A DNA stretch of 64,000 bases from Niallia sp. Man26 (GCF_022049065.2 NZ_CP095743.1:1503001-1567000), one strand, 5' to 3'; counted from the first letter of the stretch, positions 1 through 10,641 are shown. Translations and numbers: made by a program. Notes: generated from the sequence alone by a model not told the origin.

Positions 1-1
1 G

Positions 2-46
2 AATGCGCTGCTTTTACAAAATGAGTTTCAAGGATTTGATTTTTAG
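2..46 (+). CDS. C-terminal tail of an upstream gene (partial)
   Basis: An open frame enters from the left edge and ends at TAG (44-46), coding for a 14-residue tail ending in QGFDF. In B. subtilis the gene just upstream of ymfM/rodZ is ymfK (DUF3388). This tail is probably from that orthologue, but the assignment rests only on gene order. Confidence 0.4.
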   Translation, partial: NALLLQNEFQGFDF

Positions 47-66
47 CAAGTTGGAAGGTGTTATTT

Positions 67-978
67 GTGAGTGAACTAGGAAACAGATTAAAAGAAGCAA
101 GGCTTGCAAAAGGCTTAAGCCTTGAGGAGCTGCAAGAAATTACAAAAATACAAACCCGTTATCTTATCGGGATTGAAGAGGGCAACTTCAGCATGATGCC
201 CGGGAATTTTTATGCCAGAGCGTTCATTAAACAATATGCGGAAGCAGTAAATTTGCCTGCTGATGACTTGTTTGAAGAATATAAGAGCGAAATCCCGTCA
301 AGCGGCAATGAGGAAATACCAGAGAAGCTCTCAAGGGTGACATCAAGACAAACGATGTCAGAAGGCGGATCAAAGGTATTTGATATATTGCCGAAGATTC
401 TTATCACATTGCTCGTTATTGGTGTGGCTGCCATTGCATGGTATTTCATATCAAAAGGTGGCAATGGTGACTCTGCTGCAGAGAATGAAAACGCCCCAAC
501 AGAAGCGAAGTATGGCGAGTCAGAAACGCTGAAGGATACGGAAAACAGCGAGGCGAAAGATGACAATGCCTCTGAAGAAAAAGCGGCCGATACAGCAACT
601 AAAGAAGATGAGCCTGCTGAAGAAGAGGAAGAGGAAACGCCTAAGCAGGAAATTACCGTTAGCGGAACAAGCGGAAGCGCCTCTACATATGAATTGAAAA
701 ATGCGGACAAGTTCAGCGTCAAGCTTGTTTCAACAGGACAGACATGGGTGAACATGCAAAACGGCAAAGGGTATTCTTTCTTCCAAGGCATTCTCGATAA
801 AGATGGAGAAGAATCTAAGACAGTAGATTACTCGAAGGAAACAGAAGCGGTGCTTGTCATCGGTAACAGCAGTCAAACAGAGGTTTATGTTAACGATGAG
901 AAAATCGATTTTGCTGTTTCGCCGTCAGATTCCGTACGCCAAGACATCACAATCAAGTATGTCAAGGATAGTGAATAA
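67..978 (+). CDS. rodZ: RodZ/YmfM-like membrane protein with N-terminal HTH
   Basis: Predicted cell-shape protein of the RodZ family, which links MreB filaments to the membrane. Residues about 3-65 form a Cro/CI-type helix-turn-helix (ELGNRLKEAR, LSLEELQEITKIQ). A single membrane segment lies near residues 105-128 (ILITLLVIGVAAIAWYF). A very acidic Glu/Ala/Lys linker follows, then a C-terminal DUF4115-like beta domain. The start chosen is GTG at 67, six bases after GGAAGGTG; an in-frame GTG at 58 lies inside that ribosome binding site. It sits directly upstream of pgsA as in B. subtilis, with a terminator-like hairpin between them. Confidence 0.85.
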   Translation: MSELGNRLKEARLAKGLSLEELQEITKIQTRYLIGIEEGNFSMMPGNFYARAFIKQYAEAVNLPADDLFEEYKSEIPSSGNEEIPEKLSRVTSRQTMSEGGSKVFDILPKILITLLVIGVAAIAWYFISKGGNGDSAAENENAPTEAKYGESETLKDTENSEAKDDNASEEKAADTATKEDEPAEEEEEETPKQEITVSGTSGSASTYELKNADKFSVKLVSTGQTWVNMQNGKGYSFFQGILDKDGEESKTVDYSKETEAVLVIGNSSQTEVYVNDEKIDFAVSPSDSVRQDITIKYVKDSE

Positions 979-990
979 CAAAAAACATTT

Positions 991-1034
991 AGCAAGAAAA
1001 AAGGGCTGTGTAATCGGCTCTTTCTTGCTTTTTG
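991..1034 (+). terminator. Rho-independent terminator after rodZ
   Basis: An AGCAAGAAA arm pairs with TTTCTTGCT around a GGGC/GGCT inner stem, followed by a short T-run (TTTTTG). Confidence 0.6.
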
Positions 1035-1224
1035 CAGACTTCTTTCTTAATATGCAGCATGTTTAGAGAGTCTGCTAGGTCACTATATTTCGCTTTTTTT
1101 ATTATTATTGGGTATAATACTAATGTTTTCATACTATTTTGGCTAATTTTGCGTAACGTAAGTCTTCTTTGACTGGCCAATGATGAAATAACGCTATTTT
1201 TGTACATAAAACGGAGGAAGTAAG

Positions 1225-1803
1225 ATGAATTTACCTAACAAAATAACCATTTCAAGAATACTGTTAATTCCGGTATTTTTAGTCATTATGCTTGCAGACT
1301 TTTCTTGGGGCGAACTGGAGCTGCTTGGCGTTTCATTGCCTGTGACTCATTTTGTCGGCGCACTTCTGTTCATTTTGGCATCGACAACAGATTGGGTTGA
1401 CGGCTACTTCGCACGAAAATATAATCTCGTGACAGACTTGGGCAAATTTCTTGACCCTTTGGCAGATAAACTGCTTGTATCAGCTGCTCTAATTGTACTT
1501 GTAAGTTTTGATATGGCTTCTGCCTGGATTACTATTGTCATTATCAGCAGAGAATTTGCTGTAACAGGGCTGCGTGCTATTCTTGCAAAAGGCGGAGAAG
1601 TGGTCGCTGCAAACATGCTTGGGAAAATAAAGACATGGGCACAAATCGTCGCAATTTCCGCATTGCTTTTGCACAACATGATTTTTGAATTGATTGGACT
1701 ACAATTCGATCAAATCGCTTTATGGGTTGCTTTAATCTTTACAATCTGGTCTGGTTGGGACTATTTCGCTAAGAATAAGCATGTTTTTGCTAATTCTAAA
1801 TAA
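1225..1803 (+). CDS. pgsA: CDP-diacylglycerol--glycerol-3-phosphate 3-phosphatidyltransferase
   Basis: Makes phosphatidylglycerolphosphate from CDP-diacylglycerol and glycerol-3-phosphate, the committed step to phosphatidylglycerol. It is an integral membrane enzyme of 192 aa, normal for the family. The CDP-alcohol phosphotransferase signature D-G-x2-A-R-x8-G-x3-D-x3-D is visible at about residues 58-80 (DGYFAR...GKFLDPLADK), with several hydrophobic segments around it. The opening MNLPNKITISRI is typical of PgsA. ATG 1225 follows GGAGGAAG. The gene order pgsA-cinA-recA is the conserved Bacillus arrangement. Confidence 0.95.
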   Translation: MNLPNKITISRILLIPVFLVIMLADFSWGELELLGVSLPVTHFVGALLFILASTTDWVDGYFARKYNLVTDLGKFLDPLADKLLVSAALIVLVSFDMASAWITIVIISREFAVTGLRAILAKGGEVVAANMLGKIKTWAQIVAISALLLHNMIFELIGLQFDQIALWVALIFTIWSGWDYFAKNKHVFANSK

Positions 1804-1895
1804 TTTTCAGCAGAAATTAACTTTTGAATTAAAGGCAAGTTGGGAATAAGGAAAGAGACACCCATATATGGGAGAGAGAAAGGGGAAATGAACGG

Positions 1896-3137
1896 ATGAA
1901 TGCAGAAATCATAGCTGTTGGTTCTGAGCTACTGCTCGGTCAAATCGCCAACACAAACGCCCAATATATTTCAAAGCAACTGGCAAATCTCGGAGTAAAT
2001 GTTTATTATCACACAGCGGTTGGGGACAATTCAACCCGCTTGGAGGATGCGATTAAGATTGCCGAGTCTCGTTCAGATCTTCTTATTTTTACCGGGGGCC
2101 TTGGTCCTACAAAGGATGATTTGACGAAGGAGACAATCGCTTTGCATCTTGGGAAAAAGCTTGTCTTTGATGAAGATGCTCTCCATTCAATCGAGCAATA
2201 CTTTGTGCGTTCTAAGCGCACGATGACAGAAAATAACAAGAAGCAGGCGCTAGTACTGGAAGGCTCCCGCATACTTGCAAATGATCATGGAATGGCGCCT
2301 GGAATGTTCCTTGAAAAAGACAGCCGTTTCTACATGCTCCTTCCTGGTCCGCCTAAGGAAATGCAGCCAATGTTCGATGTATACGGCTATCAGGCACTGC
2401 AGGAAAAGCTGACAACAAAAGAGCTTATCGTCTCAAGAGTGCTGCGCTTTTTCGGCATAGGAGAATCGCTGCTGGAAACAGAAATTGTTGATTTGATTGA
2501 TAAGCAGTCAAATCCGACAATCGCACCGCTGGCTGGCGAAGGGGAAGTCACTCTCCGCATAACATGCAAGCATGATTCACAAGAGGAAGCAGAGCGTTTA
2601 ATTGATGCTGCTGAAACAGAGATTTTTGAACGTGTCGGCGAATTCTTCTATGGGTATGATGACACGACTCTTGCTAAAGAGCTTTCTAAGGAATTAGAGA
2701 AACACGGACTGACTGTCGCTGCGGCCGAAAGCCTCACCGGCGGATTGTTCCAGCAGGAAATGACGAACATCCCAGGAGCAGGCGTTGTTTTTGGCGGTGG
2801 AGTGGTCTGCTATACGAATGAAGTGAAGCAAAATGTTCTTTCTGTTAAGGAAGAGACTATTAAGAAACACGGTGTTGTAAGTGAGCAGTGTGCAATCGAA
2901 CTGGCTGAAAACGTCGCTAAACTGATTGGCACAGATATCGGAATCAGCTTCACAGGAGTCGCTGGTCCTGATGAGTTAGAAGGGCATCCGGTTGGAACTG
3001 TTTATATCGGAATTGCTGTGAAAGGAAAACCGACTATTTCAGAAAAGCTTCTTCTTGGAGGAGGACGTTCGGCAAACAGAAGCAGATCGTCAAAATACGG
3101 ACAATTTTTCCTGCTTAAAGAATTGAAGAAGCTGTAA
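1896..3137 (+). CDS. cinA: CinA family nicotinamide-nucleotide amidohydrolase
   Basis: Two-domain CinA of 413 aa. The N-terminal MoaB/MogA-like domain (residues 1-170; [31 protein letters not shown]) belongs to the COG1058 pyrophosphatase group. The C-terminal domain (about 255-405; [29 protein letters not shown]) is the PncC nicotinamide-nucleotide deamidase fold. Family members recycle NMN in pyridine-nucleotide salvage, and cinA is often linked to competence and recA. ATG 1896 follows an AGGGGAAATGAACGG stretch. recA follows about 180 bases later behind its own SOS-type regulatory site. Confidence 0.92.
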   Translation: MNAEIIAVGSELLLGQIANTNAQYISKQLANLGVNVYYHTAVGDNSTRLEDAIKIAESRSDLLIFTGGLGPTKDDLTKETIALHLGKKLVFDEDALHSIEQYFVRSKRTMTENNKKQALVLEGSRILANDHGMAPGMFLEKDSRFYMLLPGPPKEMQPMFDVYGYQALQEKLTTKELIVSRVLRFFGIGESLLETEIVDLIDKQSNPTIAPLAGEGEVTLRITCKHDSQEEAERLIDAAETEIFERVGEFFYGYDDTTLAKELSKELEKHGLTVAAAESLTGGLFQQEMTNIPGAGVVFGGGVVCYTNEVKQNVLSVKEETIKKHGVVSEQCAIELAENVAKLIGTDIGISFTGVAGPDELEGHPVGTVYIGIAVKGKPTISEKLLLGGGRSANRSRSSKYGQFFLLKELKKL

Positions 3138-3187
3138 TTAGCACTCCTGGCTCGTTTCTTAGTTATGGTGCAGCATTTTAAAAAAAA

Positions 3188-3201
3188 CGAATGAATGTTC
3201 T
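3188..3201 (+). promoter_or_regulatory. LexA (SOS) box upstream of recA
   Basis: CGAATGAATGTTCT matches the Gram-positive LexA consensus CGAAC-N4-GTTCG at 8 of 10 defined positions. It lies 118 bases before the recA start. A tatatt-rich stretch at about 3233-3248 could be the -10 region. Confidence 0.7.
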
Positions 3202-3318
3202 ACTTTTTGCTGTACAAACTCGGAGAAAAAGAGTATATTTAATATATATTCTTGAACACCAAATGAATCTGCCGAATGGGAAATGATTCATTTTTATATA
3301 TTAAAGGAGGAGAATTTT

Positions 3319-4368
3319 TTGAGCGATCGTCAAGCTGCTTTAGAAATGGCATTAAAACAAATAGAGAAACAATTTGGTAAAGGTAGTATCATGAAATTAG
3401 GAGAACAGACAGACCGGGTTGTCTCCACTATTCCGAGCGGTTCATTAGCATTGGATGCAGCACTTGGGGTTGGCGGATATCCACGAGGCCGTATTATTGA
3501 AACCTATGGTCCTGAAAGCTCAGGTAAAACGACTGTTGCTCTACATGCAATTGCAGAAGTTCAAGCAACTGGTGGACAAGCTGCATTTATCGATGCAGAG
3601 CATGCGTTAGACCCTGTTTACGCACAAAAGCTCGGTGTAAACATTGATGAGCTGCTTCTTTCTCAGCCGGATACGGGAGAACAAGCGCTTGAAATCGCGG
3701 AAGCATTGGTAAGAAGTGGTGCCGTTGATATCCTTGTTATCGATTCCGTTGCAGCACTTGTACCTAAAGCGGAAATTGAAGGAGAGATGGGTGATTCCCA
3801 TGTTGGTTTGCAAGCTCGCTTGATGTCACAAGCGCTTCGTAAGCTTTCAGGTGCAATCAACAAATCGAAAACAATCGCGATTTTCATTAACCAGATTCGT
3901 GAAAAAGTCGGCGTTATGTTCGGAAACCCTGAAACAACACCAGGTGGCCGTGCATTGAAATTCTATTCAACTGTTCGCTTAGAAGTTCGCCGTGCTGAAA
4001 CACTTAAACAAGGTACGGATATAGTCGGAAATAAAACGAAAATCAAAGTTGTGAAAAATAAAGTAGCACCGCCGTTCCGAGTTGCGGAAGTCGACATCAT
4101 GTATGGAGAAGGTATATCCAAAGAAGGCGAGACAATTGATCTTGGTTCTGAGCTGGATATTGTTCAAAAGAGCGGATCTTGGTATTCTTATAATGATGAG
4201 CGTTTAGGCCAAGGCCGTGAAAATGCGAAGCTTTTCCTTAAAGAAAACAAAGATATTCTTCTTGAAATTCAGAAGAAGATTCGTGACCACTACGGTTTGG
4301 ATAACGAAGTTGTCTTAAAACCAGGACAAGATGAAGAAGACCAAGAGTCTTTTGAATTAGTAGACTAA
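3319..4368 (+). CDS. recA: Recombinase RecA
   Basis: ATP-dependent strand-exchange recombinase that forms filaments on single-stranded DNA and triggers LexA self-cleavage. The 349-aa product has the Walker A motif GPESSGKTT, Walker B-type [12 protein letters not shown], the loop-L2 region [20 protein letters not shown], and an acidic tail. The start chosen is TTG 3319 ([14 protein letters not shown]), eight bases after AAAGGAGG and matching the usual RecA N-terminus. The in-frame ATG at 3283 lies upstream of that ribosome binding site. SOS control is indicated by the LexA-type box upstream, and a strong terminator follows. Confidence 0.98.
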   Translation: MSDRQAALEMALKQIEKQFGKGSIMKLGEQTDRVVSTIPSGSLALDAALGVGGYPRGRIIETYGPESSGKTTVALHAIAEVQATGGQAAFIDAEHALDPVYAQKLGVNIDELLLSQPDTGEQALEIAEALVRSGAVDILVIDSVAALVPKAEIEGEMGDSHVGLQARLMSQALRKLSGAINKSKTIAIFINQIREKVGVMFGNPETTPGGRALKFYSTVRLEVRRAETLKQGTDIVGNKTKIKVVKNKVAPPFRVAEVDIMYGEGISKEGETIDLGSELDIVQKSGSWYSYNDERLGQGRENAKLFLKENKDILLEIQKKIRDHYGLDNEVVLKPGQDEEDQESFELVD

Positions 4369-4378
4369 CGTAAAGGAT

Positions 4379-4412
4379 AGGATAGCGGTCACTAGACTGC
4401 TATCCTTTTTTC
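4379..4412 (+). terminator. recA terminator
   Basis: A 12-bp stem (AGGATAGCGGTC with GACTGCTATCCT, one G-T wobble) and a 4-base loop are followed by TTTTTT. Confidence 0.92.
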
Positions 4413-4806
4413 GTTATTTGAAAAACAGCTAAAGGTGCTGTTTAGGTATTTTTTTCCTGTCTATACTAGTAATACGAATCGATTTTATCTGAGGGTTGGG
4501 AATTAGAATCTATTCGTTTCGCAACAGTTTTTTACAAGAAGAGAGAAAGATGTATAATTTACCAGTAAATGCTAGATTATGCATAGGCGAATAAGATGAA
4601 ACCCCTTAAATTAGTGTCTATCCTCCTAATTCAAGCTCTTGACAATGAATTGGCACAACTATACAATTATATTGTATATTTTACATTTTTATGAGTATGA
4701 AAAACCTAGAAACTATGTGCTAGGGCAGTATTTTCGCTTTAAAAAGAACTATAAGCCAATACTTTTAAAATCGTAACAACACAATTTAATAGCAAGAGGA
4801 GGTGAA
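4413..4806 (+). other. recA-rny intergenic region
   Basis: About 390 bases without a convincing gene. The recognisable element is the rny promoter at 4639-4667. The rest is AT-rich with no stable hairpin or ORF that I can support. Confidence 0.6.
4639..4667 (+). promoter_or_regulatory. Sigma-A promoter for rny
   Basis: TTGACA (4639-4644), a 17-base spacer and TACAAT (4662-4667), giving a near-consensus vegetative promoter. The leader before rny would be about 130 bases. Confidence 0.75.
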
Positions 4807-6381
4807 ATGATGGAAACCAATACAATTATCATCTCCATTTTGCTTGGCCTAATCGTAATTGCCGTTGTTGGCTTTGTTGTATATTTTATTCGTAAGTCCA
4901 ATGCTAATGCAAAAATTGCTAATGCGACAATGACTGCTGAACAAATGATTGAAACTGCAAAACGTGAAGCAGAAGCATTGAAAAAAGAAGCTTTGTTAGA
5001 AGCAAAGGATGAGATTCACAAGCTTCGCAGTGAAGCAGAACTAGAAGTTCGTGATCGAAGAAATGAACTACAAAAACAAGAAAATCGTTTATTGCAAAAA
5101 GAAGAAAACCTTGACCGTAAGGGAGAGGCGCTTGATAAACGGGAAACAATTTTAGAAAAGAGGGACGATTCTCTTAATAAAAGACAACAGCATATGGAAG
5201 AGATGGAGAGCAAAGTGGATGAGATGGTTCGCAAGCAGCAAACTGAACTAGAGCGCATTTCCGGTTTAACTCGCGAAGAGGCAAAATCCATCATTTTAGA
5301 CAAAACAGAGCAAGATATCGCCCATGATATCGCTATAATGATTAAAGAAAGCGATACAAGAGCAAAAGAGGAAGCAGACAAGAAAGCGAAAGAAGTTCTG
5401 TCGCTTGCTATCCAAAGATGTGCCGCAGATCATGTTGCCGAAACAACTGTATCCGTGGTTAACTTGCCTAATGATGAGATGAAAGGCCGAATCATCGGTA
5501 GAGAAGGGCGCAACATTCGTACGCTTGAGACACTTACTGGAATTGATTTAATTATTGATGACACACCAGAAGCTGTCATTCTTTCAGGTTTTGACCCTAT
5601 CAGAAGGGAAACAGCAAGACTGGCCCTTGATAAGCTTGTGCAGGATGGCCGCATCCATCCAGCTCGCATTGAGGAAATGGTCGATAAGGCAAGACGTGAA
5701 GTTGATGAACATATCCGTGAAATCGGTGAACAGACAACATTTGAAGTTGGTGTACATGCACTTCACCCTGACTTGATCAAAATTCTCGGCCGTTTAAAAT
5801 TCAGAACAAGCTACGGCCAAAATGTGCTGAAACACAGTATAGAGGTTGCACAGCTTTCAGGTATACTTGCTGCGGAACTTGGGGAAGATGAAACACTTGC
5901 GAGAAGAGCAGGATTGCTCCATGACATCGGAAAAGCTATTGACCATGAAGTCGAAGGAAGCCATGTTGAAATTGGGGTAGAACTTGCCACCAAGTATAAA
6001 GAACATCCTGTGGTTATTAATAGCATTGCTTCCCATCATGGCGATACAGAGCCTACTTCTATTATTGCGGTACTTGTTGCTGCTGCTGATGCACTTTCAG
6101 CTGCAAGACCTGGTGCCCGCAGAGAGACACTAGAGAATTATATTCGCCGTCTCGAAAAATTAGAAGAAATCTCTGAATCATATGATGGTGTTGAGAAGTC
6201 GTTTGCTATTCAAGCAGGCCGTGAAATACGAATAATGGTTAAACCTGACTTGATTGACGATTTGGAATCACATCGATTAGCACGTGATATCCGCAAAAAG
6301 ATCGAAGAAGAGCTGGATTATCCAGGACATATCAAGGTTACAGTTATACGTGAAACAAGAGCTGTTGAATACGCAAAATAA
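4807..6381 (+). CDS. rny: Ribonuclease Y
   Basis: Membrane-anchored endoribonuclease that initiates decay of many mRNAs. The order is one N-terminal transmembrane helix (about residues 6-28), a long charged coiled coil (about 30-200), a KH domain with the [15 protein letters not shown] loop, and an HD domain with the metal-binding pair in LLHDIGKA. The C-terminal region ends [10 protein letters not shown], as in RNase Y. The length of 524 aa is typical. AGGAGGTG precedes two adjacent ATGs (4807, 4810); either may be used. In Bacillus, RNase Y works with the Y-complex protein RicA (YmcA), whose gene lies 4 kb downstream. Confidence 0.97.
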   Translation: MMETNTIIISILLGLIVIAVVGFVVYFIRKSNANAKIANATMTAEQMIETAKREAEALKKEALLEAKDEIHKLRSEAELEVRDRRNELQKQENRLLQKEENLDRKGEALDKRETILEKRDDSLNKRQQHMEEMESKVDEMVRKQQTELERISGLTREEAKSIILDKTEQDIAHDIAIMIKESDTRAKEEADKKAKEVLSLAIQRCAADHVAETTVSVVNLPNDEMKGRIIGREGRNIRTLETLTGIDLIIDDTPEAVILSGFDPIRRETARLALDKLVQDGRIHPARIEEMVDKARREVDEHIREIGEQTTFEVGVHALHPDLIKILGRLKFRTSYGQNVLKHSIEVAQLSGILAAELGEDETLARRAGLLHDIGKAIDHEVEGSHVEIGVELATKYKEHPVVINSIASHHGDTEPTSIIAVLVAAADALSAARPGARRETLENYIRRLEKLEEISESYDGVEKSFAIQAGREIRIMVKPDLIDDLESHRLARDIRKKIEEELDYPGHIKVTVIRETRAVEYAK

Positions 6382-6410
6382 AAAAACGGTGCCATGTGCA
6401 CCGTTTTTAT
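6381..6410 (+). terminator. rny terminator
   Basis: An A-run, a CGGTGC/GCACCG stem with a 5-base loop, then TTTTTATTTT. It begins at the last base of the rny stop codon. Confidence 0.88.
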
Positions 6411-6521
6411 TTTGAAAAGCTGTATAAGAGAAAAAGAATGAATGTATGTTAAACTTAAGAGAACCTAGTTTGGATAGGAAGCTGCCATATTTGGCAGGGC
6501 TTCATAGAAAGGATTTATATT

Positions 6522-7319
6522 ATGCATATTTTATTTATAGGCGATGTGGTCGGATCGATGGGAAGGGACATGATTAAAGAATATGTGCCGAAGCTGAAGG
6601 AAAAATACCGCCCTCAATTGACGATTATTAATGGTGAAAATGCTGCTGGCGGCAAAGGGATTACAGAAAAAATTTACCGCGGCTTTTTAGAGGTAGGAGC
6701 TCAAGCGGTGACTTTAGGTAATCACACTTGGGATAATCGGGAGATTTTTGATTTTATTGATGAAGCCAAATATTTGGTGAGACCAGCCAATTTTTCGGAG
6801 AATAATCCTGGCAAAGGCATGGTTTTTGTCAAAATCAATGATATAGAAGTAGCTGTCATCAATCTGCAAGGAAGAACCTTCATGAATCCAAGTGATGATC
6901 CATTTGTAAAAGCAGATGAACTGATTGCTGAAGCGAAAAAACGAACAGATATTATCTTTGTTGATTTTCATGGAGAGGCAACAAGTGAAAAGCAGGCAAT
7001 GGGCTGGTACTTAGATGGCAGGGTTACAGCAGTTATCGGAACACATACCCATGTACAAACAGCTGATAACCGCATCCTTCCGCAAGGAACAGCATTTATG
7101 GCAGATGTCGGCATGACAGGCCCCTATGACGGCATATTAGGAATGGAACGGTCAGCTGTCATTAACAGATTTTTGACAAACTTGCCGACACGCTTTGAGC
7201 CGCCAAAAGCAGGAAGAGCGACTTTGAGTGCATGTCTGATCGAGGTGGACAAAAAAACCGGCAAAGCGAAAAAAATCAACCGAATCCTTATTAATGAAGA
7301 TCATCCATTCTTCTCTTAA
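6522..7319 (+). CDS. ymdB: YmdB metallophosphoesterase (2',3'-cyclic nucleotide phosphodiesterase family)
   Basis: Member of the TIGR00282 family. B. subtilis YmdB is a metal-dependent phosphodiesterase needed for the switch to biofilm and late-adaptive gene expression. The 265-aa product shows the family metal ligands: the FIGDVVGS start, INGENAAGG, TLGNHTWDN, VDFHGEATSEKQAMGW and GTHTHVQTAD. The order rny-ymdB-spoVS is conserved in Bacillaceae. Its own terminator follows, so it is probably transcribed separately from spoVS. Confidence 0.93.
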   Translation: MHILFIGDVVGSMGRDMIKEYVPKLKEKYRPQLTIINGENAAGGKGITEKIYRGFLEVGAQAVTLGNHTWDNREIFDFIDEAKYLVRPANFSENNPGKGMVFVKINDIEVAVINLQGRTFMNPSDDPFVKADELIAEAKKRTDIIFVDFHGEATSEKQAMGWYLDGRVTAVIGTHTHVQTADNRILPQGTAFMADVGMTGPYDGILGMERSAVINRFLTNLPTRFEPPKAGRATLSACLIEVDKKTGKAKKINRILINEDHPFFS

Positions 7320-7327
7320 TAAAGTGG

Positions 7328-7357
7328 AAACCGAAACGTAAAGTTTCGGTTTTTTTA
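7328..7357 (+). terminator. ymdB terminator
   Basis: A perfect 10-bp stem (AAACCGAAAC/GTTTCGGTTT), 5-base loop and T-run. Confidence 0.92.
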
Positions 7358-7414
7358 TTTTGTTATACAGTGTTTTACGCAATTTAGGATTATTTTTCCT
7401 AAATTTTTGTCCAA

Positions 7415-7442
7415 GCTGGAATAAGTGTTTTAAAAGCAGAAT
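7415..7442 (+). promoter_or_regulatory. Probable sigma-H promoter for spoVS
   Basis: GCTGGAATA (7415-7423) fits the sigma-H -35 consensus RnAGGAwWW with one mismatch. After a 12-base spacer, GCAGAAT (7436-7442) fits RnnGAAT exactly. spoVS is a known sigma-H-dependent gene in B. subtilis. Confidence 0.65.
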
Positions 7443-7526
7443 ATAGTAGCAATGGAATGATATATATCCTGATGTGTTCTATTAATATGCTGAACATGCG
7501 GGGGGGTTAACAAGGAGGAGCTAGAA

Positions 7527-7787
7527 ATGGAGATATTAAAGGTTTCAGCAAAGTCTAGTCCCAATTCTGTAGCTGGTGCGCTTGCAGGTGTTCTGCGTGA
7601 AAGAGGCGGAGCAGAAATCCAAGCTATTGGTGCAGGTGCATTGAATCAAGCTGTTAAAGCAGTTGCTATCGCAAGAGGGTTTGTAGCACCTAGCGGAGTG
7701 GATTTAATTTGTATCCCAGCCTTCACTGATATCGTTATTGACGGTGAGGAACGAACAGCCATCAAGCTTATTGTAGAGCCTAGATAA
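7527..7787 (+). CDS. spoVS: Stage V sporulation protein S
   Basis: An 86-aa SpoVS, full length and very conserved (MEILKVSAKSSPNSVAGALA, RGFVAPSGVDLICIPAFTDI). It is a small Alba-like protein that influences septum formation and coat assembly during sporulation. AAGGAGGAGC precedes ATG 7527. A sigma-H-type promoter lies 85 bases upstream and a terminator downstream, so it looks monocistronic. Its presence is one of the clearest signs that the organism forms endospores. Confidence 0.97.
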   Translation: MEILKVSAKSSPNSVAGALAGVLRERGGAEIQAIGAGALNQAVKAVAIARGFVAPSGVDLICIPAFTDIVIDGEERTAIKLIVEPR

Positions 7788-7876
7788 ACAGGCGAAAAAT
7801 AGGCAAATGAACAAACCATAACCCTGTTAACACTGCTCTTTTACATAGTAAATAGCCGGCAGAGGAATAAGGGACT

Positions 7877-7911
7877 GAACCTGTATGATTAGCCATACAG
7901 GTTCTTTTTTT
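7877..7911 (+). terminator. spoVS terminator
   Basis: A perfect 11-bp stem (GAACCTGTATG/CATACAGGTTC), 6-base loop and seven Ts. Confidence 0.93.
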
Positions 7912-7979
7912 AGCAAGTAGGCGCTTTTGGATAAAAGCAGAATATAATATAGTTAATTATGATTTCACGAGGTGAGAAG

Positions 7980-8915
7980 ATGGCAGCATTGCCTTTTTTT
8001 GATGGACATTGTGATGTGTTGTTTAAAATGTTTTTAGACCAGAAGATTCACTTTCATGAAAGCAACAAACTGCAAGTTACCTATAAGGGATTACGCAGCA
8101 GCGGAGCAAAGGTTCAATGCTTTGCGATTTATCTGCCTGAATCCGTGCATCCTGATGTGCGCTTTGATGCAGCCTTGAGAATGGTTGATATCTTTTATGA
8201 ACAAATCTTAAAACCGAATCCGCTTTTAAAGCTAATTAAAAGCCAACAGAATATTGATTCCCTATTGCCGGATGAAATCGGTATTGTCTTAACATTAGAA
8301 GGGTGTGAAGCAATCGGGGAGGATTTAGTTAAGCTTAAAACCTTGCTGCGTCTTGGCGTTACCTCTGTTGGACTGACTTGGAATCACGCCAACGCTGTAG
8401 CCGATGGAGCGATGGAGCCCAGAGGGGCTGGGCTGACTGTCTTTGGCAAAGAAGTAGTGAAAGAGCTTAATAGTCAGAAAGTCTGGTGCGATGTCTCCCA
8501 TCTTTCAGAAAGAGGCTTTTGGGATACACTGGAAGTGGCAGACTACCCATTCGCTTCTCATTCGAACGCGTACACATTATGTCCTCATCCAAGAAACTTG
8601 CGAGATGATCAAATAAAAGCGCTGATTGATGTGAACAGTGTTATCGGCATCACATTTGTTCCACCTTTTTTGAGCGGAACAGACTCTGCGGCGCTAACAG
8701 ATGTGATTCGGCATGTAGATTATATTTGTTCATTAGGGGGCGAGGATCATGTGGGATTCGGCTCCGATTTTGATGGCACAGACTCATTTGTGTGCGGCCT
8801 CGAGTCCATTTATGGCTATGAAAATCTAATCAATGAACTGTTAAAATACTATACTACCAGTCAGACAGAAAAGTTTCTGTTTCAGAACATGAAAAAACGG
8901 TATCCACACGAGTAG
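7980..8915 (+). CDS. Membrane dipeptidase family protein (peptidase M19)
   Basis: Zinc-dependent dipeptidase of the renal dipeptidase (M19) family, about 311 aa. Metal-site and family motifs are visible: FDGHCDVL near the N-terminus, LTLEGCEAIGEDL, GLTWNHANAVADGA, CDVSHLSERGFWD, SHSNAYTLCPHPRNLRDDQI and GFGSDFDG. No signal peptide is seen, so it is probably cytoplasmic. ATG 7980 follows GAGGTGA at good spacing; an ATG at 7959 is upstream of that site. B. subtilis has tdh-kbl between spoVS and miaB; here this dipeptidase takes their place. Confidence 0.88.
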   Translation: MAALPFFDGHCDVLFKMFLDQKIHFHESNKLQVTYKGLRSSGAKVQCFAIYLPESVHPDVRFDAALRMVDIFYEQILKPNPLLKLIKSQQNIDSLLPDEIGIVLTLEGCEAIGEDLVKLKTLLRLGVTSVGLTWNHANAVADGAMEPRGAGLTVFGKEVVKELNSQKVWCDVSHLSERGFWDTLEVADYPFASHSNAYTLCPHPRNLRDDQIKALIDVNSVIGITFVPPFLSGTDSAALTDVIRHVDYICSLGGEDHVGFGSDFDGTDSFVCGLESIYGYENLINELLKYYTTSQTEKFLFQNMKKRYPHE

Positions 8916-9095
8916 CCAACATTCGTTCATCCAGTATGCTCTAAGAACCTTCCTATTGTGTTCATAGCTTGAAAGGCTTATACTAATATAATGTAAACTT
9001 GTCAAAACTAGCATATGAATGCGTTAATGGGAAATTTTTCAACAAAAGCTTATGGATGATAATGACATCTCATCGATAAGAGAGGAGTATGTTAA

Positions 9096-10640
9096 ATGAA
9101 CGAAAAACAGCGTTTAGAAACTCAAAAATTGGATACTGTTACTTCAACGGTTAAAAAACCTGAAAAAGACTACAGCAAATATTTTGAAACTGTCTATACA
9201 CCTCCATCCTTAAGGGATGCAAAGCGCAGAGGAAAGGAAGAAATCCGTTATGAAAATGACTTTGTGATTTCTGAACAATTCCGCGGTATGGGAGAAGGAC
9301 GGAAGTTTTATATCCGCACATTCGGCTGCCAGATGAACGAACATGATACAGAAGTAATGGCAGGTATTTTCTTAAGTTTAGGCTATGAGCCGACGAATAC
9401 AGTAGAGGATGCGAATGTCATCCTGCTGAACACATGTGCAATTCGTGAAAATGCAGAAAATAAAGTGTTCGGTGAGCTTGGTCATCTTAAGTCTCTGAAA
9501 ACAGAGAAGCCTGATCTCCTACTTGGCGTTTGCGGCTGTATGTCTCAAGAGGAATCTGTCGTTAATAAAATTTTAAAAACATATAACCAAGTTGATATTA
9601 TCTTTGGAACTCATAATATTCACCGTTTGCCAAACATCCTTCATGAAGCTTATATGTCCAAGGAAATGGTCGTAGAAGTATGGTCGAAGGAAGGGGATGT
9701 TATTGAAAACCTTCCGAAAGTACGTAATGGACAGATTAAAGCATGGGTTAATATTATGTACGGCTGTGATAAGTTCTGTACATACTGTATTGTGCCTTAT
9801 ACTCGAGGCAAGGAAAGAAGCCGACGTCCTGAGGATATTATTCACGAAGTCCGTCAGTTGGCAGCACAAGGCTATAAGGAAATCACACTCCTAGGACAGA
9901 ACGTTAATGCATATGGTAAAGACTTTACAGATATGAACTACCGTCTAGGTGACTTGATGGATGAAATCAGCAAAATCGATATTCCGCGCATTCGTTTTAC
10001 AACAAGCCATCCGCGCGACTTTGATGACCATTTGATTGAAGTTTTGGCTAAAGGCGGCAATATGGTTGAGCATATTCATTTGCCAGTACAATCAGGTTCT
10101 TCTGATGTATTGAAAATCATGGCTCGAAAATATACGAGAGAGCAGTATTTAGAGCTTGTTCGCAAAATGAAAGCAGCGATTCCAAACTTGACGTTAACAA
10201 CAGATATCATCGTCGGCTATCCAAATGAAACAGAAGAGCAATTCCAAGAAACACTTTCTTTATATGAAGAAGTTGGCTTCGAAGCTGCTTATACGTTCAT
10301 TTATTCACCGCGTGAAGGAACTCCTGCTGCCAAAATGAAGGACAATGTGCCGATGGAAGTGAAAAAGGAACGTCTGCAGCGCTTGAATGCATTGGTGAAT
10401 GCAAAATCAGCTGAATCCATGAAGAGCTATAAAGGCCAAATCGTGGAAGTACTTGTAGAAGGCGAAAGCAAAAAACAATCGGATGTGCTTGCAGGCTATA
10501 CGCGCAAAAACAAGCTTGTGAACTTTGTCGGTCCGAAATCAGCAATCGGCAAGCTCGTATCAGTTAAAATTACAGATGCGAAAACTTGGTCATTAAATGG
10601 TGAAATGATTGAGATTATCGAAGCTGTAGAGGCAAACTGA
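9096..10640 (+). CDS. miaB: tRNA-2-methylthio-N6-dimethylallyladenosine synthase
   Basis: Radical-SAM methylthiotransferase that adds the 2-methylthio group to i6A37 of tRNAs reading UNN codons. The 514-aa protein has an N-terminal UPF0004 domain with the auxiliary-cluster cysteines ([26 protein letters not shown]). The radical-SAM CxxxCxxC follows ([16 protein letters not shown]), and a C-terminal TRAM domain spans about 440-505. The about 65-residue N-terminal extension is usual for Bacillus MiaB. Its stop lies one base before the ymcA start, so the two are cotranscribed and probably translationally coupled. Confidence 0.97.
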   Translation: MNEKQRLETQKLDTVTSTVKKPEKDYSKYFETVYTPPSLRDAKRRGKEEIRYENDFVISEQFRGMGEGRKFYIRTFGCQMNEHDTEVMAGIFLSLGYEPTNTVEDANVILLNTCAIRENAENKVFGELGHLKSLKTEKPDLLLGVCGCMSQEESVVNKILKTYNQVDIIFGTHNIHRLPNILHEAYMSKEMVVEVWSKEGDVIENLPKVRNGQIKAWVNIMYGCDKFCTYCIVPYTRGKERSRRPEDIIHEVRQLAAQGYKEITLLGQNVNAYGKDFTDMNYRLGDLMDEISKIDIPRIRFTTSHPRDFDDHLIEVLAKGGNMVEHIHLPVQSGSSDVLKIMARKYTREQYLELVRKMKAAIPNLTLTTDIIVGYPNETEEQFQETLSLYEEVGFEAAYTFIYSPREGTPAAKMKDNVPMEVKKERLQRLNALVNAKSAESMKSYKGQIVEVLVEGESKKQSDVLAGYTRKNKLVNFVGPKSAIGKLVSVKITDAKTWSLNGEMIEIIEAVEAN

Positions 10641-10641
10641 G

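Noticed and set aside
210..791. 193-aa ORF opposite rodZ
   Set aside because: Ser-rich antisense translation of the acidic rodZ linker; no ribosome binding site, and the plus-strand gene is certain.
5016..5381. 121-aa ORF opposite rny
   Set aside because: Shadow of the coiled-coil coding region of RNase Y; no start signals.
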